This document shows, piece after piece, positions 37,723 through 46,896 of a stretch of DNA of 64,000 bases. The stretch is from Gammaproteobacteria bacterium (GTDB lineage Bacteria > Pseudomonadota > Gammaproteobacteria > Pseudomonadales > Halieaceae), in NCBI GenBank assembly GCA_024644535.1, contig JAHEKX010000002.1:32306-96305 (forward strand). The letters run 5' to 3'. A program made the translations under genes and the position numbers. The first letter of the stretch is position 1; each line of letters starts with the position of its first letter. The notes beneath the pieces were generated by a model. That model saw only the letters and a list, made by a program, of their open reading frames with translations, did no database searches and was not told the DNA's origin.

Positions 37723-38998
37723 CAAATAGCCCTTTAAAGAAGAAAAAGAATACTATGGACAGTATTGCACCGGCTGGCAGAGTAACGATCCATGAAGCAA
37801 AAATAGAGCCTACAACGCGCAAATCAATAGCGCCAATGCCGCGAGCGAGGCCGACACCTAGTACCGCCCCTACTAATGTGTGCGTTGTTGAAATAGGCAG
37901 CCCCGTTGCCGACGCAAATACCACGGTGGTGGCCGCACCTAGCTCTGCGGCAAAACCGCGGCTAGGGGTAAGTTCGGTGATCTTTTTACCGATGGTTTGA
38001 ATGACACGCCAGCCGTAGGTCGCAAGGCCGATAACGATACCGATTGCGCCGGTTAGCAAAATCCACCACGGCATAGCCGACTTGGTTGCAATCTCACCGC
38101 CTGACTGAATAATGCTGGCAATCGCTGCCAGCGGACCCACCGCATTAGCCACGTCGTTTGAGCCGTGTGCGAAGGCCATAGAGCAAGCGGTAAAGACCAT
38201 CAATACCGCGAAAATACGCTCGATATCTGCCGATGTGGCCTCTGATGCATTGTTTTTTCGGTGAATGCGGTTAAGCATTTGCGCTCCGATCAGAGCCACG
38301 ATAATGCCAATTAAAGCGGCCACAGGCAGCGCATTGGCAAAGCCTGACGAGAATCCCAAGTCGATTTTAATGCCGACATGTTTTAGGCCTTTAGTCAGGG
38401 TCACCATGGCGATCATGAAGCCCACTAAGAACATATAGAAGGGCACGTATTTTTTGGCGCGGTGGAATGCGTCTTCACGGTCCAAAATTAGCGCGCGAAC
38501 ACTGGTGAACAGTAGGTACGATATGGTGCCCGCGACGAGGGGCGATACGACCCAGCTCGCAACGATGGTGCCAATTTTGGGCCAAGCGACCGAGTCCATT
38601 GAAATGCCTACGGCGGCGAAACCAACGATTGCCCCGACAATAGAGTGGGTTGTTGATACCGGCCAACCCTTAATGCTGGCAATTAAAAGCCAAGTGCCGG
38701 CCGCGAGTAGAGCTGACATCATGCCGTAAACTAACAGATGGCTTTGGCCCTCGAAGGCGGCCGGGTCAATAATGCCCTTCCTGATGGTATCCGTTACGGC
38801 GCCACCTGCTAAATAAGCGCCCGCAAATTCGAAAATCATCGCAATTAGAATTGCTTGCGTTAGGGTAATCGCTTTAGAGCCAACGGATGTACCCATGGCG
38901 TTGGCTACGTCGTTCGCTCCAATACCCCAGGCCATAAAGAAACCGAAGATACACGCAAGAATCAGCAGCATTGAGCCGTAATTTTGAATAACTTCCAC
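37715..38998 (-). CDS. pit: Low-affinity inorganic phosphate transporter, PiT family
   Basis: Inner-membrane phosphate:cation symporter of 427 residues with about ten helices. The duplicated PiT signature is clear: GANDVANAMGTSVGSKAIT near the N-terminus and AHGSNDVANAVGPLAAI in the second half. It starts with GTG at 38998, preceded by GAGGA at eight bases. No DUF47/PhoU-like partner gene is adjacent, unlike the Pseudomonas arrangement. A candidate Pho box lies upstream. argE and argA follow directly. Confidence 0.95.
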   Translation of the reverse strand: MEVIQNYGSMLLILACIFGFFMAWGIGANDVANAMGTSVGSKAITLTQAILIAMIFEFAGAYLAGGAVTDTIRKGIIDPAAFEGQSHLLVYGMMSALLAAGTWLLIASIKGWPVSTTHSIVGAIVGFAAVGISMDSVAWPKIGTIVASWVVSPLVAGTISYLLFTSVRALILDREDAFHRAKKYVPFYMFLVGFMIAMVTLTKGLKHVGIKIDLGFSSGFANALPVAALIGIIVALIGAQMLNRIHRKNNASEATSADIERIFAVLMVFTACSMAFAHGSNDVANAVGPLAAIASIIQSGGEIATKSAMPWWILLTGAIGIVIGLATYGWRVIQTIGKKITELTPSRGFAAELGAATTVVFASATGLPISTTHTLVGAVLGVGLARGIGAIDLRVVGSIFASWIVTLPAGAILSIVFFFFFKGLFGG

Positions 38999-39058
38999 GG
39001 TGTTTCCTCTTTTTGTTTGATTTAGGTGCTCGGTAAGCGAGCGATGACAGGAGTTTGA

Positions 39059-39093
39059 ATTTTACCCGCTCTTATATGACATTATTGTTACAG
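39059..39093 (-). promoter_or_regulatory. Candidate Pho box and -10 of the pit gene
   Basis: On the reverse strand CTGTAAC, four bases AATA, ATGTCAT (39093-39076) matches the PhoB repeat CTGTCAT-N4-CTGTCAT at 11 of 14 positions with the correct 11-base period. TAAAAT (39064-39059) lies 11 bases downstream, the usual place of the -10 in PhoB-activated promoters. A third TTGTCAT occurs just upstream (39102-39096), out of phase. Confidence 0.5.
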
Positions 39094-39256
39094 TATGACA
39101 ATTTCGTGGCGAGCGTCGTTCCATCTGGTAAAGCTAAACTGCAGTATAGGCAATGCCTTGGGCTGTGTCACACCCAAAAAACATTAGTTTAAAATCGATG
39201 GCTCAATTCATAGCCAAAGCATAGCATAGAGCATTAGCCTTTGAACGGGATCTTTG

Positions 39257-42070
39257 ATGGACAACACGCTTCAAAACTTGCTGACACTGCTGGATGAAAG
39301 TTGCAAACACAACGGAGATCCTCTGCGAGCCTCTGAACGCGACGCCTGGCGGCAGGCTTTAGTCTGTAGCCCCTACTTAATCACAACCGTCAGTCAGCAT
39401 TGGGCGTGGGTCGAGACGGATTTTGCCCGAACTCGTTGGTGCGAGCTTCTAGTTTGGGCTGATCTGGAGGTCGTTCTAAAACAGCTCGAACAAGAGGGGT
39501 GCGACATCGAAGCGCAGCTGCGCAAGTTGCGCAATCGCATTATGGCGAGACTGATTTGGCGGGACTTCTCACGCCAGTGTAAGGCCGAAGAAACCGTGCA
39601 ACAGATTTCGTTGCTAGCCGAGTTTTGTATCCGTACCGCGGTCGACTGTGCCGGGCATGAACTGCGGGAGCGATTTGGTCAACCACTCAGTCTCGAGTCT
39701 GGCGAAGTGCAGCAGCTGGTGACCTTGGCCATGGGTAAACTAGGTGCTCATGAGCTCAACTTGTCATCAGATATTGACCTCATTTTTGTTTACCCTGAAA
39801 GCGGCCAGACTGAGGGCGGCCGGAAAAGCGTCTCTAACCAAGAGTACTTTATTAAGGTTGGGCAGCGCGTTATCGCCTTATTGGATAAGGTCACTATCGA
39901 TGGCTTTGTTTTCCGAGTCGATATGCGCCTAAGGCCTTACGGTGAAAGCGGGCCTTTGGTCATGAATTTCTCTGCGTTCGAGGCCTACTACCAAGATCAG
40001 GGGAGAGACTGGGAACGTTATGCCATGATCAAAGCGCGGGCTGTAACGGGCGCTGCAGCAGATATTGCGTACCTAGAATCTATGCTTCGCCCCTTTATAT
40101 ATCGTCGCTACGTAGATTTTAGTGTGATTGAGTCCTTGCGTGACATGAAGCGCATGATTTCCGAGCAGGTTATTCGCAAGGGTTTGCAAAATGATGTAAA
40201 GCTGGGCCCCGGTGGTATTCGCGAGGTTGAGTTCATTGGGCAATGTTTTCAGCTGATTCGCGGCGGACGCGACGCACCGTTGCGTTGTCGAGGCTTAATG
40301 GACGCCTTAAGTGCAAGCGAGAAGTTAGGTTGCCTGCCGACTGAAGCGGTAAGTGAGCTTCGTGAAGCCTACTGGTTCTTGCGTGACTCCGAACACGCCA
40401 TTCAGGGTTATCAAGATCGGCAAACACAGCGCTTACCCGAGGACTCCGACGCTCAAGAAAGCTTGAGTCGAGTAATGGGTTTTGATTCGTTCGAGCATTA
40501 CCTTGCCACACTGAATATGCACCGAGCCAAGGTGGGCGGACATTTTGTCGACTTAATAGCGCCCGCTAGTGAACAGAGCGCGGCTACCAAGCGCACGTGG
40601 TTTTGGGATGATCTAGATCTTGATCAAATAGCGGCGCTAGGATTCAAGGAATCTGGTGCAGTGAGCGTGGCTTTGGAGCGTTTAACTCAATCTGTCACTG
40701 TGCGTACCTTGCAAGCAGAGCCACGCCGCCGACTCGACCTGGCCATGCCAAAATTGTTGGAGGCGTGTGCACAGCAGCCGAACGCGTCAGAAACGGTGGC
40801 GCGCCTTGTGCCGATGGTCGAGGCCGTGCTGCGCAGGAGCGCTTATTTACTGTTGCTGATTGAAAACCCTGGCGCCCTCAACGAGCTGGTACGCCTATTT
40901 GCTGCAAGTCCTTGGATTGCCAAACAGTTGTCCCTGCGCCCTGCGCTACTGGATGAGTTGCTCGATCTTGAGCACTTGTATCAAGCGCCCGATAAGCATG
41001 TTTTGGAGGATGATTTAGCTTTGCAGATGCGCTCGATACCGCTTGATGATTTAGAAGCGCAAATGGATGCACTGCGTTACTTCAAGGCGGCGCAAGTCCT
41101 GCGGGTCGCTGCCAGCGAAATTGGTGGATTTTTACCTTTAATGAAGGTCAGCGATAAGCTTACCTTTATTGCTGAGGTGATCTTAGAATGGGCCGTCAAA
41201 GTCGCTTGGACGGATTTAACCATCAAACACGGTAAGCCCAGCCATTTGATTGCAGGCACCGGCTTTTGTGTTGTTGCTTACGGCAAGCTCGGCGGTTTAG
41301 AGCTTAACTATTCGTCCGATTTAGATTTGGTGTTTTTGTACGATGCGCCGGCCCAGGCCATGACCGATGGTGACAAGCCTATCGATTGCGCGCGCTTTTA
41401 TACGCGCCTGGGCCAGCGGGTTATTCATATGCTTGAAACCCGCATGACTTTGGGTGTGCTGTACGAGGTCGATATGCGTTTACGCCCCTCGGGCAAGTCC
41501 GGTTTGTTGGTATCATCTTTTACTGCCTTCGAACGCTATCAACTACAAGAGGCGTGGACTTGGGAGCACCAGGCTTTAAGTCGTGCTCGCGCGGTAGCCG
41601 GCGATGCTGCCCTGGACGAAGCGTTTCAAACAATACGTTTGAAGGTGCTTGGGCAAGCCCGAGACAAGCCCGTACTTGCAGAAGAAGTGCAGTCAATGCG
41701 CCAAAAAATGCGGGAAAGTTTGGACGCTGACATTAAAGCCGACACCTTTAACCTGAAACATGGATTTGGAGGTATCGTTGACATCGAATTTATGGTGCAA
41801 TATGCGCTCTTAGCGCTATCGGCAAAGCACCCATCGCTGGCGAAATATACCGATAACATTCGCCAACTGGAAGCACTGGCGAGTTTGGGCTTGATTAGCG
41901 CGGAAACAGCAGATGAACTAAGCCAGGCGTACTTGGCGTATCGCTCGGCTACCCATGAGTGCGCTCTGCAGGAAGAGCCAAGTAAAGTGTCGGGCGCGCA
42001 GTGGAATAAGTATAGACAAGCAGTCGGCCAATTATGGGGTGACTGGTTTAACAGCAAACGTTGGGAGTAA
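39257..42070 (+). CDS. glnE: Bifunctional glutamine synthetase adenylyltransferase/deadenylase
   Basis: Adds and removes AMP on glutamine synthetase in response to PII and glutamine. It has 937 residues (E. coli 946). Two nucleotidyltransferase domains are readable: the N-terminal deadenylase with GKLGAHELNLSSDIDLIF and the C-terminal adenylylase with GKLGGLELNYSSDLDLVF, each with a downstream DMRLRP/SG motif, joined by a central helical PII-binding region. ATG 39257 has ACGGGA upstream. It is followed by ilvE after three bases. Confidence 0.97.
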   Translation: MDNTLQNLLTLLDESCKHNGDPLRASERDAWRQALVCSPYLITTVSQHWAWVETDFARTRWCELLVWADLEVVLKQLEQEGCDIEAQLRKLRNRIMARLIWRDFSRQCKAEETVQQISLLAEFCIRTAVDCAGHELRERFGQPLSLESGEVQQLVTLAMGKLGAHELNLSSDIDLIFVYPESGQTEGGRKSVSNQEYFIKVGQRVIALLDKVTIDGFVFRVDMRLRPYGESGPLVMNFSAFEAYYQDQGRDWERYAMIKARAVTGAAADIAYLESMLRPFIYRRYVDFSVIESLRDMKRMISEQVIRKGLQNDVKLGPGGIREVEFIGQCFQLIRGGRDAPLRCRGLMDALSASEKLGCLPTEAVSELREAYWFLRDSEHAIQGYQDRQTQRLPEDSDAQESLSRVMGFDSFEHYLATLNMHRAKVGGHFVDLIAPASEQSAATKRTWFWDDLDLDQIAALGFKESGAVSVALERLTQSVTVRTLQAEPRRRLDLAMPKLLEACAQQPNASETVARLVPMVEAVLRRSAYLLLLIENPGALNELVRLFAASPWIAKQLSLRPALLDELLDLEHLYQAPDKHVLEDDLALQMRSIPLDDLEAQMDALRYFKAAQVLRVAASEIGGFLPLMKVSDKLTFIAEVILEWAVKVAWTDLTIKHGKPSHLIAGTGFCVVAYGKLGGLELNYSSDLDLVFLYDAPAQAMTDGDKPIDCARFYTRLGQRVIHMLETRMTLGVLYEVDMRLRPSGKSGLLVSSFTAFERYQLQEAWTWEHQALSRARAVAGDAALDEAFQTIRLKVLGQARDKPVLAEEVQSMRQKMRESLDADIKADTFNLKHGFGGIVDIEFMVQYALLALSAKHPSLAKYTDNIRQLEALASLGLISAETADELSQAYLAYRSATHECALQEEPSKVSGAQWNKYRQAVGQLWGDWFNSKRWE

Positions 42071-42073
42071 ATA

Positions 42074-43000
42074 ATGGATTTCTCGGAGCGCGAGGGCGTT
42101 ATCTGGTTAGACGGTGAGTTAAGGCCGTGGAAAGATGCCAAAGTACACGTGCTGACTCATACCCTGCACTATGGTTTGGGGGTTTTCGAGGGTGTGCGTG
42201 CCTACCACACGCAAGAGCGTGGAACCTGCATCTTTAAACTTAAAGAGCACACTAAGCGCTTATTCAATTCGGCAAAAATTTTAATGATGGACATGCCTTT
42301 TGACCAAGATACCATCAACGAAGCCCAGCGTCAGGTCGTGCGTGAGAACGGTTTGCCGGAAGCCTACTTGCGCCCCATGTGCTTTTTAGGTTCGGAAGGT
42401 ATGGGTCTTCGCGCCGATAAGTTGCAGACCCACGTTATGGTGGCGGCTTGGGATTGGCCATCTTACATGGACCCCGAAGCACGCAACCGAGGTATCAAAG
42501 TAAGAACCTCGTCGTACACTCGGCACCACGTAAATATTGCTATGTGTAAAGCTAAAGCAAATGGACAATATATTAACTCGATGTTGGCCTTGCGCGAGGC
42601 GATTGAAAGTGGCGCCGAAGAGGCCTTGTTGTTAGACAACGAGGGCTACGTTGCAGAAGGTAGCGGCGAAAACTTCTTTATGGTTAAAAACGGCGTTTTG
42701 TATACTCCAGAGTTAACTTCTTGCCTAGACGGTATTACCCGAGCCACCGTTATTGAGTTGGCGAATGAACTGGGTATTACTGTGCGCGAAAAGCGTATTA
42801 CACGCGATGAAGTCTACATTTGCGACGAGGCATTCTTCACCGGGACCGCCGCAGAGGTTGTACCTATTCGTGAGCTCGATGGCCGCGCTGTTGGTGAAGG
42901 TAGTCGGGGGCCAATAACCGAGCAGCTGCAGGCGATGTATTTCGATTCAGTGCGCGGTAAGCGTAGCCAAAACCCACAGTGGTTAACTGAAGTTCTGTAA
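42074..43000 (+). CDS. ilvE: Branched-chain amino-acid aminotransferase
   Basis: PLP fold-type IV transaminase for the last step of valine, leucine and isoleucine synthesis. It has 308 residues. Signatures are THTLHYGLGVFEGVRAY, the PLP-lysine segment MCKAKANGQYINS, EGYVAEGSGENFF, LDGITRATVIELANELGI and FFTGTAAEVVPI. The order glnE-ilvE is shared with Pseudomonas. It lies three bases after glnE and 15 bases before the lipase gene. Confidence 0.97.
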   Translation: MDFSEREGVIWLDGELRPWKDAKVHVLTHTLHYGLGVFEGVRAYHTQERGTCIFKLKEHTKRLFNSAKILMMDMPFDQDTINEAQRQVVRENGLPEAYLRPMCFLGSEGMGLRADKLQTHVMVAAWDWPSYMDPEARNRGIKVRTSSYTRHHVNIAMCKAKANGQYINSMLALREAIESGAEEALLLDNEGYVAEGSGENFFMVKNGVLYTPELTSCLDGITRATVIELANELGITVREKRITRDEVYICDEAFFTGTAAEVVPIRELDGRAVGEGSRGPITEQLQAMYFDSVRGKRSQNPQWLTEVL

Positions 43001-43015
43001 CAAGCGGAGGTAGCT

Positions 43016-43849
43016 ATGCACGCAGGCGCACTGGAACAGAGTTTTGAGGATGGTATTTTCTGGCGCCACTGGCCTGTTGCCGAAGCACAGCGTGTGGTGG
43101 TGTTGGTGCATGGTTTGGGCGAACACAGCGGTCGCTACGAAGAACTGGCTGAGTTTTTTAATGCCCGCGCAACAGCCGTGGTTGCCTTAGACCACAAAGG
43201 TCACGGTTTGTCGCCAGGTGTACGTTGTCATATCGATAAATTCGGCGATTTTCTCGAGCCCTTGGCTCGTTTGTGCACCGAGGCTGAACAGCTTTACCCC
43301 GGTGTGCCCAAGGTTTTGTTAGGTCATAGCTTGGGTGGGCTTATTTCCGCCGCGTTTTTGCTGGAGCATCAAAATTTATTCGAATCGGCTGTTCTATCCG
43401 GGCCGGCTTTGGGTATTGACCCTGAACCGCCAGTTTGGCAACAGAAAATTACCCAAGTCATTTCGGCGCTACTACCCAAGCTGGGTGTTATGCAGCTCGA
43501 TGCTGGGCAGATTTCGCGCTCAGCCGAGGTTGTGGCGGCATATCAAGCCGATCCATTGGTGCACAACGGCAAAATCAGCGCTCGCTTGGTCACGGAGCTG
43601 TTCGCTACGCTTGCTCTAGTTAATGAAAAAGCAGCGACAATTACCTTGCCAATCAAGATTTTTCATGGCGAGTCAGATGTCATGACTTCGTCCAAGTTGT
43701 CGCAGGCCTTTGTGCGTAAAGTGGGTTCCTCTATAGCTGAGTACCAAGGTTACCAAGGTTTATACCATGAGATTTTCAACGAGCCTGAGCGTGCTCAGGT
43801 GATGCAGGACGTGCAAACGTTTATCGAGCAAGCCGCCGCAGCGGCGTAA
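43016..43849 (+). CDS. Alpha/beta hydrolase of the monoacylglycerol lipase family
   Basis: A serine hydrolase of 277 residues without a signal peptide. The motifs of the monoglyceride lipase (Serine aminopeptidase S33) group are VLVHGLGEHSGRY, the nucleophile GHSLGG (Ser105), the acid in HGESDVMTS and the histidine in GLYHEIFNE. DHKGHGLSPG is also characteristic. Likely hydrolyses monoacylglycerols or lysophospholipid-like esters in the cytoplasm; substrate is inferred from family. GGAGG lies seven bases before the start. Confidence 0.87.
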   Translation: MHAGALEQSFEDGIFWRHWPVAEAQRVVVLVHGLGEHSGRYEELAEFFNARATAVVALDHKGHGLSPGVRCHIDKFGDFLEPLARLCTEAEQLYPGVPKVLLGHSLGGLISAAFLLEHQNLFESAVLSGPALGIDPEPPVWQQKITQVISALLPKLGVMQLDAGQISRSAEVVAAYQADPLVHNGKISARLVTELFATLALVNEKAATITLPIKIFHGESDVMTSSKLSQAFVRKVGSSIAEYQGYQGLYHEIFNEPERAQVMQDVQTFIEQAAAAA

Positions 43850-43884
43850 GGACTCGTAGTGGCGGTACTGGAGAACGCTCAACG

Positions 43885-45123
43885 GTGACGAAGCCGCTTA
43901 AAATTGCCTTGACCAGTTACCGCAGCCAGCCTTTCAGTGGCGGGCAGGGTGTGTACATCAGCGCCTTATCCAAAGCCTTGGTCGAGCAAGGTGTGCAGGT
44001 TGATGTGATTTCTGGGCCGCCGTATCCCAATTTAGACACACATGTGGGTCTGGTTGAATTACCAAGCTTGGACCTTTACGAGCATGGCCTGCGCTCTTTG
44101 CGGCGCCACCACCTGCGTTCCCTTAGCAATATTGTCGAGTGGCTGAGCAAGCTCACAGGCGGTTTCGCCGAGCCCTATACCTTTGGCCGCCGCCTGCGTC
44201 GTTACTTCGCTGTTCACAAGCCAGACTATGACCTAGTCCACGACAATCAGAGTTTGTGCTATGGCTTATTAGACCTTGAAAGTATGGGTTATCCGGTGGT
44301 GGCAACCATTCATCACCCAATTAGCAGCGATTTACGTTTAGCGTTGCAGGCAGAGCCCGTCTGGTGGCGCCGCTTGTTCTTGCGACGTTGGCACTCGTTT
44401 TTGCGTATGCAAATCCCGGTAGCGCGAAAGGTGAAGCGTATCTTTGCGGTGTCTGAATCGGCGCGTGCTGATGTCGAGCGTGAGTTTGGTATTGATCCTG
44501 CGCGGATGGTGGTAACAGGCATCGGGACCGATACCGATTTGTTTAAGCCCCTGCCCGGTCGCATTAAAGATGCTAACCGAATAATGATCACTGCATCTTC
44601 GGATACGGCCCTAAAGGGGGTTGTGTACGCCGTGCAGGCATTTGCTATGTTGCGTGAACAGTTCCCAGATCTGCGCTTGCGTTTGATCGGAAAGCTAAAA
44701 CCGGAGGGCGAGGCACAAAAATTGATTAATCGGTTGGACTTAGCGTCGGCAATCGACAATCATTCGAGAGTGAGCCAAGAGGATCTTGTCGCTTTTTACA
44801 ATGAGGCCAGCGTGTTTGTGTCGCCTTCTTTATACGAAGGATTCGGTTTGCCCGCAGCGGAGGCAATGGCCTCGGGTACGGCAGTCGTTGTGACCAAAGG
44901 TGGCGCTTTACCCGAGGTGGTGGGTCAAGACGGCATCGTAGTCCCCGCGGGTGATGGTCAGGCCTTGGCTGCGGCAGTGTCAGACTTGCTGCATGACCCT
45001 GAGCGTCGAGAGGTCCTGGAACAGAGGGGCCGAGACAGAATTGTTAACGAATTTTCATGGACGGCCTGTGCGCGCCGAACCGTAGAAGAATACAGGGCAG
45101 TACTCGCTAATGCAGACCGTTGA
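43885..45123 (+). CDS. GT4-family glycosyltransferase
   Basis: A GT-B fold retaining glycosyltransferase of 412 residues. The N-terminal acceptor domain begins with SGGQGVYISALSKALVEQGVQVDV. The C-terminal nucleotide-sugar domain has the family E-x7-E segment YEGFGLPAAEAMASG and TKGGALPEVVG. The GTG start at 43885 has GGAGA ten bases upstream. It overlaps the following methyltransferase by 14 bases. It is the first of four compact genes that look like a glycan or glycolipid pathway; donor and acceptor are unknown. Confidence 0.88.
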   Translation: MTKPLKIALTSYRSQPFSGGQGVYISALSKALVEQGVQVDVISGPPYPNLDTHVGLVELPSLDLYEHGLRSLRRHHLRSLSNIVEWLSKLTGGFAEPYTFGRRLRRYFAVHKPDYDLVHDNQSLCYGLLDLESMGYPVVATIHHPISSDLRLALQAEPVWWRRLFLRRWHSFLRMQIPVARKVKRIFAVSESARADVEREFGIDPARMVVTGIGTDTDLFKPLPGRIKDANRIMITASSDTALKGVVYAVQAFAMLREQFPDLRLRLIGKLKPEGEAQKLINRLDLASAIDNHSRVSQEDLVAFYNEASVFVSPSLYEGFGLPAAEAMASGTAVVVTKGGALPEVVGQDGIVVPAGDGQALAAAVSDLLHDPERREVLEQRGRDRIVNEFSWTACARRTVEEYRAVLANADR

Positions 45124-45826
45124 TTTTCGATATTTTCAGCTTAAAGACGGTGATCGAATTCTAGACCTGGGTTGCGGCGAAGGGCGTCATCTTATTGGGG
45201 CCTTGTTGGCGGCCGACGTTCAAGCTGTAGGTGTCGACTTGTCGCATGAGGATCTAGTGACAGGCAGAGCCAAAACCCACGACTGGGCCGAGAGTATTGG
45301 CGAGCCGCGTCGGCCAGCCTTGACCCAAGCCAGTGGTTACAATCTGCCTTTTGCCGATAATGCCTTCGATGCGGTGATTTGCAGTGAGGTGCTAGAGCAC
45401 GTCCCAGTCGTCGACAAAGTACTGCAAGAGATTAATCGCGTATTGCGACCCGGTGGTCGGCTGGTTATTTCTGTGCCCAGGCGGTGGCCCGAGCAACTTT
45501 GTTGGCGCTTATCTGCCGATTACCATCTGCAGCTGGGTGGGCATTTGCGCATATTTAAAATTGCTGATCTAAAACGTCAGATTCAAGTCTGGCCGGTTGT
45601 ATTTTATCATCAGCACGGCGCCCACGCCTTGCACGTTCCCTACTGGTGGTTGCGCTGTATCTTTTGGAGGAACCCAGCAGCTTGGCCTGTGCGCTGGTAT
45701 CATAAGCTCTTGGTTTGGGACTTAATGAAGCGCCCCTGGCTTACGAAATTTATCGAATCGTTAACCAATGGCTGGATGGGTAAAAGCGTGGTCTTGTACT
45801 ATCGCAAACAGGATGCGAAACCGTGA
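45110..45826 (+). CDS. Class I SAM-dependent methyltransferase
   Basis: A 238-residue methyltransferase (Methyltransf_11/25-like). Motif I is ILDLGCGEGRHL (about 18-29), motif II acid VGVDLS, motif IV FDAVICSEVLEHV, followed by VLRPGGRLVISVP. A C-terminal Trp-rich region (WWLRCIFWRNPAAWPVRWYH) is unusual and may contact a hydrophobic acceptor. It overlaps the preceding glycosyltransferase by 14 bases and the next gene by four (GTGA), so the three are almost certainly co-translated. Confidence 0.85.
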   Translation: MQTVDFRYFQLKDGDRILDLGCGEGRHLIGALLAADVQAVGVDLSHEDLVTGRAKTHDWAESIGEPRRPALTQASGYNLPFADNAFDAVICSEVLEHVPVVDKVLQEINRVLRPGGRLVISVPRRWPEQLCWRLSADYHLQLGGHLRIFKIADLKRQIQVWPVVFYHQHGAHALHVPYWWLRCIFWRNPAAWPVRWYHKLLVWDLMKRPWLTKFIESLTNGWMGKSVVLYYRKQDAKP

Positions 45827-46896
45827 CGGGTGTGTACTTAAGTCCTGGACTGTATCCGCAAGAACTGTTCCAAGATACGGTCTCGTATATTGTGTCGATC
45901 CAGCGTCCAAGCGGCGAAATTCCTTGGTTCGAGGGTGGGCACACCGACCCGTGGGATCACGTCGAGGCGGCAATGGCGCTATCGATTGCTGGCAGGTATC
46001 AAGAAGCCGAGCGAGCCTATGCGTGGTTAGCCAGCGAGCAATTGTCTGACGGCAGTTGGTGGGCACGTTATGAGCGAGGCGAGCGCGCCGAATCAACGCG
46101 ACGCGAATCCAATTTTTGTGCTTATGTGGCAACGGGCGTTTGGCATCATTTTTTGATTACCCAAGATCGAGCTTTTCTCGCGCATTACTGGCCTGTGGTT
46201 CAGCGAGCGATGGCCTTTGTGCTAGCGCTGCAAACGGTGCATGGCGATATTACCTGGGCTGTCGATGATGACAACGACATCCCGGTCGATTCTTTGGTGA
46301 CCGGCTGTGCCTCGATTTATAAAAGTCTGGAGTGTGCGCACAACATTGCTGTGACTTTAGGTCACGATACGGCATATTTTGAAGCGCGTGAGCGGCTAGG
46401 ACGGTGTTTGCGTCAGCACCCCGAGCGCTTTGATCGAACCTGGGAGAGCAAAGCGCGCTACTCGATGGATTGGTTTTATCCGGTGTTAACTGGCGTGTTT
46501 TCAGGTCAGGCGGCACGTGAACGGTTACAGGCGCGTTGGAACGAGTTTGTTGAGCAGGGCATGGGATGTCGCTGTGTTAGCGATCAGCCTTGGGCAACCA
46601 TTGCTGAGACGTGTGAGCTAGTGCTGGCCCTTCAGGCCGCCGGCGAACATGCCTTGGCACGTGAGGTGTATTCTTGGATAGCGCAATGGCGCCATGACGA
46701 TGGCTCTTACTGGACGGGTTATCAGTTTAAAGAGCAAGTGCTGTGGCCAAACGAGCGCCCCACGTGGACCGCAGCAGCGGTAATGTTGGCTGCCGACGCG
46801 CTTACTCACCACACGCCAGCGGCCCAGTTATTTACCCATGTGCATTTGTTAGATCCCGACAATTCTGCGCACGCAAAGGGCCTCGTAAGAGCTTAA
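45823..46896 (+). CDS. Helical-toroid protein, prenyltransferase/terpenoid-cyclase-like
   Basis: A 357-residue protein starting at GTG 45823. Repeated QW-like segments (SIQRPSGEIPWFEGG, SEQLSDGSWWARYE, AQWRHDDGSYWTGYQ) and evenly spaced helices suggest an alpha/alpha toroid as in protein prenyltransferase beta subunits, class II cyclases or six-hairpin glycosidases. An acidic cluster at 148-156 (DDDNDIPVD) could be catalytic, but it is not an exact DxDD motif. No signal peptide. Function is unknown; linkage to a GT and two methyltransferases is the main clue. The stop interlocks (TTAA) with the convergent methyltransferase gene. Confidence 0.72.
   Translation: MTGVYLSPGLYPQELFQDTVSYIVSIQRPSGEIPWFEGGHTDPWDHVEAAMALSIAGRYQEAERAYAWLASEQLSDGSWWARYERGERAESTRRESNFCAYVATGVWHHFLITQDRAFLAHYWPVVQRAMAFVLALQTVHGDITWAVDDDNDIPVDSLVTGCASIYKSLECAHNIAVTLGHDTAYFEARERLGRCLRQHPERFDRTWESKARYSMDWFYPVLTGVFSGQAARERLQARWNEFVEQGMGCRCVSDQPWATIAETCELVLALQAAGEHALAREVYSWIAQWRHDDGSYWTGYQFKEQVLWPNERPTWTAAAVMLAADALTHHTPAAQLFTHVHLLDPDNSAHAKGLVRA

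Noticed and set aside
43335..43623. Two alternative-frame open frames of 62-94 codons inside the lipase-like gene
   Set aside because: They lie wholly within a gene whose catalytic triad is intact in another frame; composition is not protein-like.
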